From a bacterium (GTDB lineage Bacteria > Deinococcota > Deinococci > Deinococcales > Deinococcaceae), in the NCBI GenBank assembly GCA_021810505.1, contig JAJZIR010000009.1:1-64000 (forward strand): 64,000 nt of DNA, read 5' to 3'. The notes below the pieces were generated by a model. The model was not told the origin of the DNA, did no database searches, and saw nothing but the letters and a program-made list of their open reading frames with translations. The position numbers and the translations under genes are program-made. Positions 8,412 through 16,598 of the stretch are shown in pieces (position 1 is the first letter of the stretch; each line of letters starts with the position of its first letter).

Positions 8412-8912
8412 TTACTTGAAGGAAGCGGCTTTGGCCGACTTGGAGATCACCAAGTCGATGTACTGCCCAGCCAGCGCATGGCCGGGTACGCCGCAGGCGA
8501 TGTAGAAGTCGCCAGCCTTGTTGGCGGTGAAGGAGAAAGTGTAGACCCCCTGGCTCTTGGACCAGCCCTGGTTGAGGTTCTTGACGAAGGCGCCAGGGAA
8601 AGCGGCCTGGCTGGGGCTGATCACCACCGGCAACTTGGCCAATCTAGGGATCACGATGGCGCTGTGAGCGAGCACACCCTCGTCGCGGAATTTGACGATC
8701 ACCTTCCAGCCGAAGGGGATCACGTAGGTCTTGTCGCCTTTGAAGCCGCCGTTGAAGTTCATGCCGCCATTCGCCGATCCATCTCCGGCGATCAGGTTGA
8801 TCACGGCCGTCTTGGCCGCAGGCTGATTGACCACGAAGGGCAAGGCAGCGGCCTGCGCGGCGGTCATGGCTGCCGCCAGCAGCACTCCTACCCCCAACAT
8901 CAACTTACGCAT
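8412..8912 (-). CDS. Sulfocyanin-like blue copper protein, secreted
   Basis: A 166-residue exported cupredoxin. Residues 1-25 form a signal peptide (MRKLMLGVGVLLAAAMTAA, cleavage near AQA-A). The mature part has sulfocyanin features: LAHSAIVIP supplies the first copper histidine, and YIACGVPGHALAGQYI gives C-x4-H-x4-Q, the cysteine thiolate, second histidine and axial position. The axial residue is Gln instead of the usual Met, as in stellacyanin. It would carry single electrons outside the membrane, perhaps to a terminal oxidase. Two AAGGAGC sites precede the start; ATG 8912 gives 10-nt spacing and the best signal peptide. A TACAGT -10 lies at 8974-8979. Confidence 0.82.
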   Translation of the reverse strand: MRKLMLGVGVLLAAAMTAAQAAALPFVVNQPAAKTAVINLIAGDGSANGGMNFNGGFKGDKTYVIPFGWKVIVKFRDEGVLAHSAIVIPRLAKLPVVISPSQAAFPGAFVKNLNQGWSKSQGVYTFSFTANKAGDFYIACGVPGHALAGQYIDLVISKSAKAASFK

Positions 8913-9023
8913 CTCCATCACGCTCCTTAATCAAGCTCCTTATCGGTCTGCACGCTGCAGTCGCAGCGTATCCACTGTAGGCCAGCGCCTTCCCGCTTGC
9001 CCGGCCAAATGTCCCCCAGACCC

Positions 9024-9644
9024 TCAGTCCGAGGGCTGGATCACGATCTGGCCGGCGATCAAGCGGGCTACCTCCGCCCCACTGCTGACCCGCCGCAAGG
9101 CCGTGAGACCCGTCTGGTCCGGGGACCTGGCCATCACCCCAGCCAAGCGCAGCTGCGGGGCGGCGATCGGCCTGGCCCAGATCACCGCGTCTTCTCGGCC
9201 CTGGGCGCCAGCGTGGACCACCCCCCGCAGCACTCCGGTGACCACGATGTGGCCAGCGGCGATCAGTTCCACTCCCGGGTTCACGTCCCCTAGCACCACC
9301 AGGCTAGCGGGAAACTCAGCCCGGTAACCCGAGCGCAGGCTACCGACGATCAGCTGGGCGTCCGCCAGAGACAGCTGGGCCGCCTGCGGAGGCTCAGCTT
9401 TCAGCCCTATGGGCTGGGGCAGGTGGGAACCGGCGGCCCAAACTCTCTTCAGGGGCGCCCCGGCTTGGAGCAGGCGGTCGAGGATCCAGCGCAGCAGCTC
9501 TGGATCGACCTCGCCCGGAAGCTCCAACTCGGCACACTCCGGCAACAGCTCCCCGCGCCGCCCCAGGGCAGCGGGCAGATCCGCAAGGGTATCCTCTTTC
9601 TCGATGGTCAGCCGCAGGCCGCCGAGAGTTCCGTGCAACTTCAC
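9024..9644 (-). CDS. minC: Septum site-determining protein MinC
   Basis: A 206-residue protein with a poorly conserved N-terminal FtsZ-inhibiting domain (1-95) and a clear C-terminal MinC beta-helix: LIVGSLRSGYRAEFPASLVV, LGDVNPGVELIAAGHIVVTG, LRGVVHAGAQGREDAVIWA. It blocks FtsZ polymerisation away from midcell, normally recruited by MinD. No minD or minE is adjacent, which is unusual. GTG 9644 is preceded by TAGGCT (9651-9656) with exactly 6 nt between, a leaderless start. Confidence 0.9.
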   Translation of the reverse strand: MKLHGTLGGLRLTIEKEDTLADLPAALGRRGELLPECAELELPGEVDPELLRWILDRLLQAGAPLKRVWAAGSHLPQPIGLKAEPPQAAQLSLADAQLIVGSLRSGYRAEFPASLVVLGDVNPGVELIAAGHIVVTGVLRGVVHAGAQGREDAVIWARPIAAPQLRLAGVMARSPDQTGLTALRRVSSGAEVARLIAGQIVIQPSD

Positions 9645-9721
9645 TGCAGCAGCCTAGCATCCCACGCGGCCCACCCTGCGCTCTAGCAGCCGCTGGCTGC
9701 GCAGGGGAGCGCGGCATCGTG

Positions 9722-9727
9722 TACACT
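9722..9727 (+). promoter_or_regulatory. -10 element TACACT before the S1-domain gene
   Basis: TACACTGG occurs here, again at 10181 before rimP, and on the minus strand at 39163-39170 before the HD-GYP gene. In all three the start codon is 30-120 nt away, so these look like promoters with short untranslated leaders, unlike the leaderless set. Confidence 0.45.
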
Positions 9728-9758
9728 GGATGGGTATGAACCCAAGGATGGTCGCCTA

Positions 9759-10127
9759 GTGGAGTTAGAGCCCGGATCCGTCGCCGAGGGAAGGGTCACC
9801 AGGATCACCGACTTCGGCGCCTTTGTACAGTTTGAAACCGGAGAGACCGGCCTAGTCCACATCTCACAGATCGCCCACAGCTACGTCCGGAACGTAGCTG
9901 ACTTCCTGCAGGAAGGCCAGACCATCGAGGTAAAGGTACTGGGTCGGGATGAGCGGGGAAGGCTTGATCTCTCGGTCAAGGAGTTGCTCGAAGAGCCCGA
10001 AGAGCAACCGCGGCCCCGCATCATCGGCAGGCAGTCCCCGGACTTTGAAGGCAAGCTGCGCTCCTTCATGCGCGACGCCAAGGAGCGGACCGGCGGGGGC
10101 AACGACAAGCGGCGCAGGCGCCGCTGA
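9759..10127 (+). CDS. S1-domain RNA-binding protein (YabR / general stress protein 13 type)
   Basis: A 122-residue protein. Residues 1-75 form one S1 RNA-binding OB fold: [55 protein letters not shown]. The C-terminal 45 residues are charged and basic (ends KRRRRR) and probably bind RNA nonspecifically. Such single-S1 proteins associate with ribosomes in Firmicutes and relatives; exact role unknown. GTG 9759 follows AAGGA at 9743-9747. It precedes the rimP-infB transcription-translation cluster in the same orientation. Confidence 0.88.
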   Translation: MELEPGSVAEGRVTRITDFGAFVQFETGETGLVHISQIAHSYVRNVADFLQEGQTIEVKVLGRDERGRLDLSVKELLEEPEEQPRPRIIGRQSPDFEGKLRSFMRDAKERTGGGNDKRRRRR

Positions 10128-10300
10128 CCCGGCCGATAGGCCGAGCCTCCATCGCTCGGCACCGAATTCCCAAGGTGTGCTACACTGGCACTAGGTAGGG
10201 CCGCGCGTAGCGGGGGTGGGTCACGGCCCACCCTTCTCTGCTGTTTACTGGGACCGGGGCGGCAAGCTAGCGTTGGCTGAACTCTTATCGGAGCAGACCC
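10128..10300 (+). promoter_or_regulatory. rimP-nusA-infB leader: promoter and hairpin
   Basis: The 173-nt gap contains a TACACT -10 element at 10181-10186 and a hairpin GGGTGGG/CCCACCC (10214-10220 with 10227-10233) followed by a pyrimidine-rich TTCTCTGCTGTTTA stretch. A hairpin plus weak T-rich tract ahead of rimP is common in other bacteria, where the operon is thought to be attenuated. No T-run is long enough here for certainty. Confidence 0.5.
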
Positions 10301-10744
10301 ATGGAAGATCTAGAAAACTCTCTCACCGAGGTTCTCGGCCCGATCGGCTTGGAGGTCTTGGAGGTACGCACCCACAAGGACCAGGGCTCTCTGGTCTTGC
10401 TGGTGCGGGTAGATCGGTTAGATGAGCAGCCGGTGACTACGGAGGACCTGGCGACCGCCAGCCAGGTGGCCGGATTGGAGTTGGACCGGATCGCCCCTTT
10501 CCCCGATCGCTACCGCTTAGACCTCGAGTCCCCTGGCCCCCAGCGCCCGCTGCTGCGGCGCCGGCACTTCGAGCGGATGCTGGGCCTCAAGGCCAAGGTC
10601 AGTGCCGACGGCCACAAGTTCACCGCCCCCATCGCGGCGGTCGCCGGGGAGCTAGTCACCTTCGCCACCCAACCGAACCCCACCACGCTGGCGCTCGGCA
10701 CTTTCCGAGCGGAGCTGGCCGAGTGGCCAGACCACCACCGCTGA
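10301..10744 (+). CDS. rimP: Ribosome maturation factor RimP
   Basis: A 147-residue protein needed for 30S maturation. It shows the RimP pattern LGPIGLEVLEVRTHKDQGSL followed by LVRVDRL and VTTEDLATASQVAGLELD, then YRLDLESPGPQRPLLRRRHFERMLG, where the family motif is SPGLDRPL. The C-terminal SH3-like domain follows. First gene of rimP-nusA-ylxR-infB, 14 nt before nusA. Start ATG 10301. Confidence 0.92.
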   Translation: MEDLENSLTEVLGPIGLEVLEVRTHKDQGSLVLLVRVDRLDEQPVTTEDLATASQVAGLELDRIAPFPDRYRLDLESPGPQRPLLRRRHFERMLGLKAKVSADGHKFTAPIAAVAGELVTFATQPNPTTLALGTFRAELAEWPDHHR

Positions 10745-10758
10745 GCTAGGGAGAACGC

Positions 10759-11949
10759 ATGAACAGAGAATTTCTAGACGCCCTCAACGAGCTGGCCGTG
10801 TCCCGGAACATCTCCAAGGATCAGCTGATCCAGAACTTCGAAGAGGCGCTGCAGCAAGCCTTCACCAGAAACGTCGAACCGGACAAGCGGGTGGAGGTGC
10901 ACTTAGATCCCGAGAGCGGGGACCTCGAAGTCCTGATCATCCTAGAAGTGGTCGAAAAGGTGGAAAACCCCAACCTGCAGATCTCCCTACAGGAGGCTCT
11001 GGAGCTGGATCCTGACGTCGAGCTGGGAATGGAGATGGAATTCCCTGTCGACCGCGAGAAGCTGACCAGGATCGCGCTGCAGACCACCAAGCAGATGCTC
11101 ACCCAGAAGATGCGCGAGGCAGAGCGGAGCGTCGTGTACCAGGAGTACAAGGACCGCCAAGGAGAAGTCCTCACCGCCAACGTGGTCCGCATGGACAACA
11201 AGGGGAATATCTTCGTGGACCTGGGACACGGCGAAGCCATCATGCCTCCCAAGGAGCAGATCCCAGGGGAGCGGTTGATGAGCGGCAGCCGGGTCAAGAT
11301 CTATCTCAAGGAAGTCCAGCAGACCAATCGGGGTCCCAGCATCCTGGCCAGCCGCGCTGACGAGAAGTTGCTCAGCTACCTGATGCACCAAGAGATCCCC
11401 GAAGTCAGCGACGGGACGGTAGAGATCAAGGCCATCGCGCGCGAGGCCGGGCAGCGCTCCAAGGTAGCGGTCTACAGCCGCAACAGCAACGTCGATCCGA
11501 TCGGAGCCTGCATCGGGCACCGCGGCAACCGGATCCAGGCAGTCACCGGCGAGCTCGGCAGGGAGAGGGTGGATGTCATCCTGTGGGACGCTAACTCCAG
11601 GGAGTTCATCCGAAACGCCCTCTCCCCTGCCAAGGTCGGGCCGATCGAAGTCAACACCGCCAAGCAGGAGGCGACGGTGACAGTCATGCCCGATCAGCTC
11701 TCCCTGGCCATCGGCAAGGGAGGGCAGAACGTCCGGCTGGCTGCCAAGCTGACCGGATACAAGATCGATCTGCGTGAGACCAAAGTCGTCAGCGACTTGG
11801 ACGCCGCCCTGCAGCAGGCCGAGTCGGTGCTGGGTCAGAAACCCGAGCAGCGCAGCGGCCAGAGTGCTTTCGACGCGCTGTTCAAGGACAGCAAGTCGGT
11901 CGCCAGCGCTACGCCGGATGGTGCCACCGAAGTGGACCGGCAAGGATGA
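10759..11949 (+). CDS. nusA: Transcription termination/antitermination factor NusA
   Basis: A 396-residue protein with the standard order: N-terminal RNA polymerase-binding domain (1-130, starting NREFLDALNELAVSRNISKD), S1 domain (about 135-200, GEVLTANVVRMDNKGNIFVD), and two KH domains (about 230-350, with VDPIGACIGHRGNRIQAVT and LSLAIGKGGQNVRLAAKLTG). It controls pausing, termination and antitermination at elongating RNA polymerase. The tail after residue 350 is short, with no acidic repeats as in E. coli. The start follows AGGGAG. Operon member. Confidence 0.96.
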   Translation: MNREFLDALNELAVSRNISKDQLIQNFEEALQQAFTRNVEPDKRVEVHLDPESGDLEVLIILEVVEKVENPNLQISLQEALELDPDVELGMEMEFPVDREKLTRIALQTTKQMLTQKMREAERSVVYQEYKDRQGEVLTANVVRMDNKGNIFVDLGHGEAIMPPKEQIPGERLMSGSRVKIYLKEVQQTNRGPSILASRADEKLLSYLMHQEIPEVSDGTVEIKAIAREAGQRSKVAVYSRNSNVDPIGACIGHRGNRIQAVTGELGRERVDVILWDANSREFIRNALSPAKVGPIEVNTAKQEATVTVMPDQLSLAIGKGGQNVRLAAKLTGYKIDLRETKVVSDLDAALQQAESVLGQKPEQRSGQSAFDALFKDSKSVASATPDGATEVDRQG

Positions 11950-11958
11950 GGGGGGAGC

Positions 11959-12228
11959 TTGAAACACGTCCCAGAAAGGACCTGTGTGGCCTGCCGCAGC
12001 AAGCGACCCCAGAAGGAGCTGGTCCGGATCGTCAAGTCCCCGCAGGGTTGGTCGCTCGCCGACCGGCTAGGGCGAGGCAGCTACGTCTGCGCCGATCGCC
12101 CAGAGTGCTGGACCGAGAAGAGGCTCCGGCGCAGCTTCGGCCAAGGAGCCGCTGGGTTATCCGCTGCCCTCAGGGAGCGGCTGGAACGCGCACCGAGTGA
12201 AAGCACTCCAGGAGGCACCCATGTCTAA
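11959..12228 (+). CDS. ylxR: YlxR-family RNA-binding protein
   Basis: An 89-residue basic protein with the YlxR signature PERTCVACRSKRPQKELVRIV near the N-terminus and GRGSYVCADRPECWTEKRLR in the middle. This nucleic-acid-binding family sits between nusA and infB and has been linked in Firmicutes to RNase P modulation. TTG 11959 is chosen because GGGGGAG lies just upstream. The end overlaps infB by 8 nt. Confidence 0.9.
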   Translation: MKHVPERTCVACRSKRPQKELVRIVKSPQGWSLADRLGRGSYVCADRPECWTEKRLRRSFGQGAAGLSAALRERLERAPSESTPGGTHV

Positions 12229-13945
12229 ACTTCGCATCTATACGCTGGCCAAGGAGCTAGGACTCAATAACCACGAGATGCTGGCGCTGCTCGACCAAGT
12301 CGGCGTCGAGTACAAGTCACCCTCCTCCACGCTGGAAGAGGACGTGGCCGATACCATCCGGACCCTAGCCGCCGAGGCCAGACCGGGCCCGGAGCGCGCG
12401 GGCACCCCTGCCCCGATCCCGACCCCGGCGGCAGAGCAGCTCCCACCGCGGGCTCCGGTGGTGACCATCCTGGGACACGTCGACCACGGCAAGACCTCGT
12501 TGCTCGACTACATCCGCAAGACCAAGGTGGCGGCCAGCGAGGCGGGCGGAATCACCCAGCACATCGGCGCCTTCGAAGCGCTGACCAGCAAAGGACGCCT
12601 GGTGTTCATCGACACGCCAGGGCACGAAGCGTTCACCAGCATACGAGCCCGGGGAGCCAATGCCGCAGATATCGCGATCATCGTGGTGGCCGCGGACGAC
12701 GGCATCATGCCCCAGACTAGGGAAGCGGTGGCGCACGCCCAGGCCGCCAAGATCCCCATCTTGGTCGCCATCAACAAGATCGATTTGGAGGCAGCCGACC
12801 CCGAGCGGGTCAAGACCGGATTGACCGGCTTGGGTCTGGTCCCCGAGGAGTATGGCGGGGACACCATCGTGGTACCGATCAGCGCCAAAACCGGACAGGG
12901 GGTCCCCGATCTCCTGGAGATGATCAGCCTGGTCGCCGAATTGGAGCAGCTCCGGGCCAACCCCCGGGCGAGCTTCCAAGGGATCGTGCTGGAAAGCCGG
13001 GTCGACCGGCAGGCCGGCGTCCTGGTCACGATCCTGACCAAGGAGGGGACGCTCAAGGTCGGGGACGTGGTGGTAGCCGGGGAGCACTACGGCAAGATCC
13101 GGGCCATGACCGATTCGACTGGGCAGCGCATCAAGGAGGCCGGTCCGGCTACGCCGGTACAGGTCCTGGGTTTCAGCGACCTACCCCAAGCCGGCGAGCC
13201 CGCTGAAGTAGTCTCCAGCGAACCGGCCGCCCGGCAGCTCACCCAGGAGCGGGCACAGCAGCGCAAGGAAGGTCAGGAAATCGCTCCCAAGCGCAGCCTG
13301 AGCCTGGCCGAGGTGATGGGATCCCTGGAGAACACCCGGCAGCTCAACCTGATCCTCAGGGCGGACACCCAGGGGTCTCTGGAAGCGCTGCAGGCCATTC
13401 TGGAGCGGAGCTCTACCGACGCGGTCAAGGTCGAGCTGATGTTCGCGGGGATCGGCGCCCCCAACGAGAGCGACGTGCTGCTGGCCTCCACCGCCCAGGC
13501 GACCATCCTGGCTTTCGCGGTCAATCCCCCGGGAACGGTCAAGAAGATCGCCGAACAGAAAGGCATCGCGATCAAGAGTTTCCGCATCATCTACGAGCTG
13601 ATCGATGAGGTCCAGAGGATGGTGCGGGGTCAGACCGAACCGGTCCGCGAGGAGCGCTACCTGGGCCGGGCCGAAGTGCGGGCGCTCATCTCCGTCCCGC
13701 GCACCGGTATGGTCGCGGGGAGTTACGTTCTGGACGGAGTGATGCGCCGTAACGCCAGGGTCAGGGTGTTACGGGGTGGGAAGGAATTATTCTCCGGGAC
13801 GCTCTCCAGCCTCAAGCGCTTCAAGGACGATGCCCGGGAAGTCGCAGCCGGATATGAGTGCGGAATCAGCTTGCAGGGTTTTGATCAGATCGCCGTGGGG
13901 GACATCCTGGAAGCCAGCGAGATGGTCGAGATCCAAAGTGCCTGA
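12221..13945 (+). CDS. infB: Translation initiation factor IF-2 (short form)
   Basis: A 574-residue GTPase. After one small N-terminal helical domain (LRIYTLAKELGLNNHEMLAL), only about 35 residues of linker precede the G domain: VTILGHVDHGKTSLLDYIR (P-loop), IDTPGHEAF (G3), AINKID (G4), VPISAKTGQG (G5). Domains II-IV follow and bind fMet-tRNA. Many IF-2 proteins are 700-1000 residues because of a long N-terminus, so this is a compact version as in thermophiles. ATG 12221 with AGGAGG 5 nt upstream; overlaps ylxR. Confidence 0.96.
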   Translation: MSKLRIYTLAKELGLNNHEMLALLDQVGVEYKSPSSTLEEDVADTIRTLAAEARPGPERAGTPAPIPTPAAEQLPPRAPVVTILGHVDHGKTSLLDYIRKTKVAASEAGGITQHIGAFEALTSKGRLVFIDTPGHEAFTSIRARGANAADIAIIVVAADDGIMPQTREAVAHAQAAKIPILVAINKIDLEAADPERVKTGLTGLGLVPEEYGGDTIVVPISAKTGQGVPDLLEMISLVAELEQLRANPRASFQGIVLESRVDRQAGVLVTILTKEGTLKVGDVVVAGEHYGKIRAMTDSTGQRIKEAGPATPVQVLGFSDLPQAGEPAEVVSSEPAARQLTQERAQQRKEGQEIAPKRSLSLAEVMGSLENTRQLNLILRADTQGSLEALQAILERSSTDAVKVELMFAGIGAPNESDVLLASTAQATILAFAVNPPGTVKKIAEQKGIAIKSFRIIYELIDEVQRMVRGQTEPVREERYLGRAEVRALISVPRTGMVAGSYVLDGVMRRNARVRVLRGGKELFSGTLSSLKRFKDDAREVAAGYECGISLQGFDQIAVGDILEASEMVEIQSA

Positions 13946-14002
13946 GCGGTCCGCCGAACAGCCAGGCCAGCTGCTATGCTGGGCGGAGAGAGTGATCTGA
14001 CC

Positions 14003-16243
14003 ATGTCCTACTCCAACCGCAACCGCCGCCCGGCACCCAAGCGCAGCAGTGTCCAGGCCAATCCAGCCACCCTCGTCTTGCTGATCCTGGTCTTCTTGGC
14101 AGCTCTGGCTGCGATCCTGAGGCCCTGGCAGCACCCCAGCCACCCGTTCGAGCTGTGGTCCAACCATTACAAGTTCGTCAATCTGGGGCTCGACCTGCAG
14201 GGGGGGCTAGAGGTGGTCCTGCAGGTCAACAAACCGCACCCCAACCCCGACGACGTCCAGCGGGTCAAGACCATCTTGCAGAACCGGGTCAACGGCCTGG
14301 GGGTCGCTGAGCCGATCATCCAGACCCAGGGCACCACCAGGGTTCTGGTCGAGTTGCCGGGTCTCAGCTCCAAGGAGCAGTCCAGAGCCCTGAAGCTGAT
14401 CGGAGAGCAGGCAGTCCTACAGTTCCGGATCGTCAAATCCTCGGTCGGCAACTTACCCCTCAGCCAATACACCCTGAGCGACCTAGGTCCCCCGCTGGCG
14501 ACGGGATCCATCATCGCCAACGCCCAGTCCTCGACCAACCAGACCGGGGGTTGGGTGGTCGATTTCCAGACCACCGGCCCCGGCTCACACGTCCTTTCCA
14601 AGTTGACCAGAGACAACATCGGCCGGCTGATGGCAGTCGTCCTGGACGGCAAGATCGAGAGCGTCGCGACCATCCAGTCGACCATCGTCAACAACGGCCA
14701 GATCACCGGAAACTTCACCCCCCAGCAAGCCGCCAACCTGGCTCTGGTGCTCCGCTCCGGATCGCTCCCGGTCCCGATCAAAACAGTCGAGGTGCAGGCC
14801 ATCGGGCCTTCCCTGGGAGCCGACGCGATCCACAGCGGTGCCATTGCCGCTGGCATCGGCCTGCTCCTGGTCTTCGTTCTGGCCTTTATCTACTACGGCC
14901 TGTACTTCGGGTTGGTCATCACCTTGGGGTTGATCTTTACCTCCATCCTGATCCTAGGAGTCCTGGGGGGCCTGAACGCCACCCTGACCCTGCCGGGGAT
15001 CGCTGGCCTGATCCTGACCATCGGCGCCGCCATCGACGGTAACGTGATCAGCTTCGAGCGGATCAAGGAAGAGCTCAGGCGCAACAAGGGTATCAAGGGC
15101 AGCATCAAGGCAGGTTTCGGGCACTCCCTGGCCACGATCCTGGACGTCAACCTGTCGCACCTGCTGGCCGCCTTCGCGCTGTTCAACTTCTCCACCGGCT
15201 CCATCCGCGGCTTCGCGGTGACGCTGGCCGTCGGCGTCATCGCCGCGGTGTTCTCCAACCTGGTCTTCTCCAAGTGGCTGATGGAGTGGCTGGCCAAGCG
15301 GCGCAACTTCAGCGCTCCGATGTGGTTCGGCGTTCCCAAGATCGATTTCATCCGGGTCAGCCCGATCATCACCAGCACCTCGGTCAGCCTGGCCATCCTG
15401 GGCGCCTTGGTCATCGGTCTGCACGGCTTCAACTACGCGGTCGACTTCACCAGCGGGACAGCTATCACCATGAAAGCCGATCCGTCGGTCACGGTCGGGC
15501 AGGTCCGCAAGTTGATGAGCCAGGCGCAGCTACCCGGCGTAGACGCCGCAGGCGCCTTGATCCAGAGCACCCAGACGCCCGGCATCTCCGGCAAGCAGTT
15601 TCTGGTCCAGGTCAAGCAGCTGAATCAGAGCCAGAGTACCGCCCTCGACCACCTGCTCACCAGCCTGCCCGGCGGAAGCATCCAACAGACCAGCACGGTG
15701 GGGCCGCAGGTCGGACAGACCCTGCGCACCCACACCATCTACGCGGTCTTGCTGGCCCTGGGGCTGATCTTGATCTACGTGTGGTTCCGCTTCGATATCG
15801 TCTTCGGGGTCGGCTCGGTCATCGCGGTGATGCACGACGTGGGGATCGTCCTGGGACTTTACGCCCTTCTGGGAAGGGAGTTCTCTTTGACCACCGTCGC
15901 GGCGGTCCTGACCCTGATCGGCTATTCCCTGAACGACTCGATCATCGTCTCTGACCGCATGCGGGAGAATTTGCGGCTGATGCATGGCCAGCCTTTCAAG
16001 GACATCGTCAACACCTCTATCAACCAGACCTTGTCCAGGACAGTGATGACCTCCTTGGCCACCCTGCTTCCCCTGCTCTCGCTGCTGTTCTTTGGCGGTA
16101 GCGTCTTGCGCGACTTCAGCTTCGTCTTGGTAGTCGGCATCGTGGTCGGAACCTACTCCAGCATCTACATCGTGGCGCCCATGGTGGTCGTCTATGAAAA
16201 CTGGCTACAACGCCGCAGAAAAATGGTACGGGCCAAGGCCTAG
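14003..16243 (+). CDS. secD: Protein translocase subunit SecDF (fused SecD + SecF)
   Basis: A 746-residue membrane protein combining SecD and SecF. SecD: first TM near residue 25-45, FVNLGLDLQGGLEVVLQV (the D1 motif), a large extracytoplasmic domain, then TM2-6 with GGLNATLTLPGIAGLILTIG. SecF: begins about residue 440 (WFGVPKIDFIRVSPIITSTS), YAVDFTSGTAITM, and TM11-12 LTLIGYSLNDSIIVSDRMRE. The complex uses the proton gradient to pull exported proteins through SecYEG. Fused SecDF is typical of Bacilli and scattered in other phyla. ATG 14003 is the first sensible start; a TATGCT element lies at 13974-13979. Confidence 0.95.
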   Translation: MSYSNRNRRPAPKRSSVQANPATLVLLILVFLAALAAILRPWQHPSHPFELWSNHYKFVNLGLDLQGGLEVVLQVNKPHPNPDDVQRVKTILQNRVNGLGVAEPIIQTQGTTRVLVELPGLSSKEQSRALKLIGEQAVLQFRIVKSSVGNLPLSQYTLSDLGPPLATGSIIANAQSSTNQTGGWVVDFQTTGPGSHVLSKLTRDNIGRLMAVVLDGKIESVATIQSTIVNNGQITGNFTPQQAANLALVLRSGSLPVPIKTVEVQAIGPSLGADAIHSGAIAAGIGLLLVFVLAFIYYGLYFGLVITLGLIFTSILILGVLGGLNATLTLPGIAGLILTIGAAIDGNVISFERIKEELRRNKGIKGSIKAGFGHSLATILDVNLSHLLAAFALFNFSTGSIRGFAVTLAVGVIAAVFSNLVFSKWLMEWLAKRRNFSAPMWFGVPKIDFIRVSPIITSTSVSLAILGALVIGLHGFNYAVDFTSGTAITMKADPSVTVGQVRKLMSQAQLPGVDAAGALIQSTQTPGISGKQFLVQVKQLNQSQSTALDHLLTSLPGGSIQQTSTVGPQVGQTLRTHTIYAVLLALGLILIYVWFRFDIVFGVGSVIAVMHDVGIVLGLYALLGREFSLTTVAAVLTLIGYSLNDSIIVSDRMRENLRLMHGQPFKDIVNTSINQTLSRTVMTSLATLLPLLSLLFFGGSVLRDFSFVLVVGIVVGTYSSIYIVAPMVVVYENWLQRRRKMVRAKA

Positions 16244-16598
16244 CCTGCTGCTGCTCGCGTTCTTCTTGGGCAGCTTGAGCGGCTGCGCTCCGTCCGTGCT
16301 GACAGCGGGCGGGCCCGCCCCGGCCAAGCTCTCCGCAGATTCTGGCTGTCTGGGGTTGATCCTGCTGGCCCAGGGCTCGGCGCTGCGGATCATCGGCCGG
16401 CTGCCGGGGACCTCCCCCGACCTCAAGGCCCTGATCGGAAGGCGGGTGAAGGACAGCAGCGCGCTCTCTCAGCCCATCCGGGCTGGATCGCTGGTGCAGC
16501 TGCAGCTGGGTGACCAGCAGAGCGTGACGCTGCAGGCCGGGCGCTGGAGCGGGCCCGCAGGGGCGTTAGGCTGCCAGGGCAGCCACCTGGTCGGGTGA
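16194..16598 (+). CDS. Small putative lipoprotein
   Basis: A 134-residue protein with a type II signal: basic start, hydrophobic SLLLLAFFLGSLSGC, lipobox LSGC with the acylated Cys at about residue 31. The remainder has no motif I recognise; one cysteine pair (Cys in DSGCLGL and in ALGCQGS) might form a disulfide. ATG 16194 lies inside the 3' end of secDF (50-nt overlap), and the 3' end overlaps recJ by four bases (GTGA), so translation is probably coupled. Function unknown; position between secDF and recJ may be incidental. Confidence 0.6.
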   Translation: MKTGYNAAEKWYGPRPSLLLLAFFLGSLSGCAPSVLTAGGPAPAKLSADSGCLGLILLAQGSALRIIGRLPGTSPDLKALIGRRVKDSSALSQPIRAGSLVQLQLGDQQSVTLQAGRWSGPAGALGCQGSHLVG

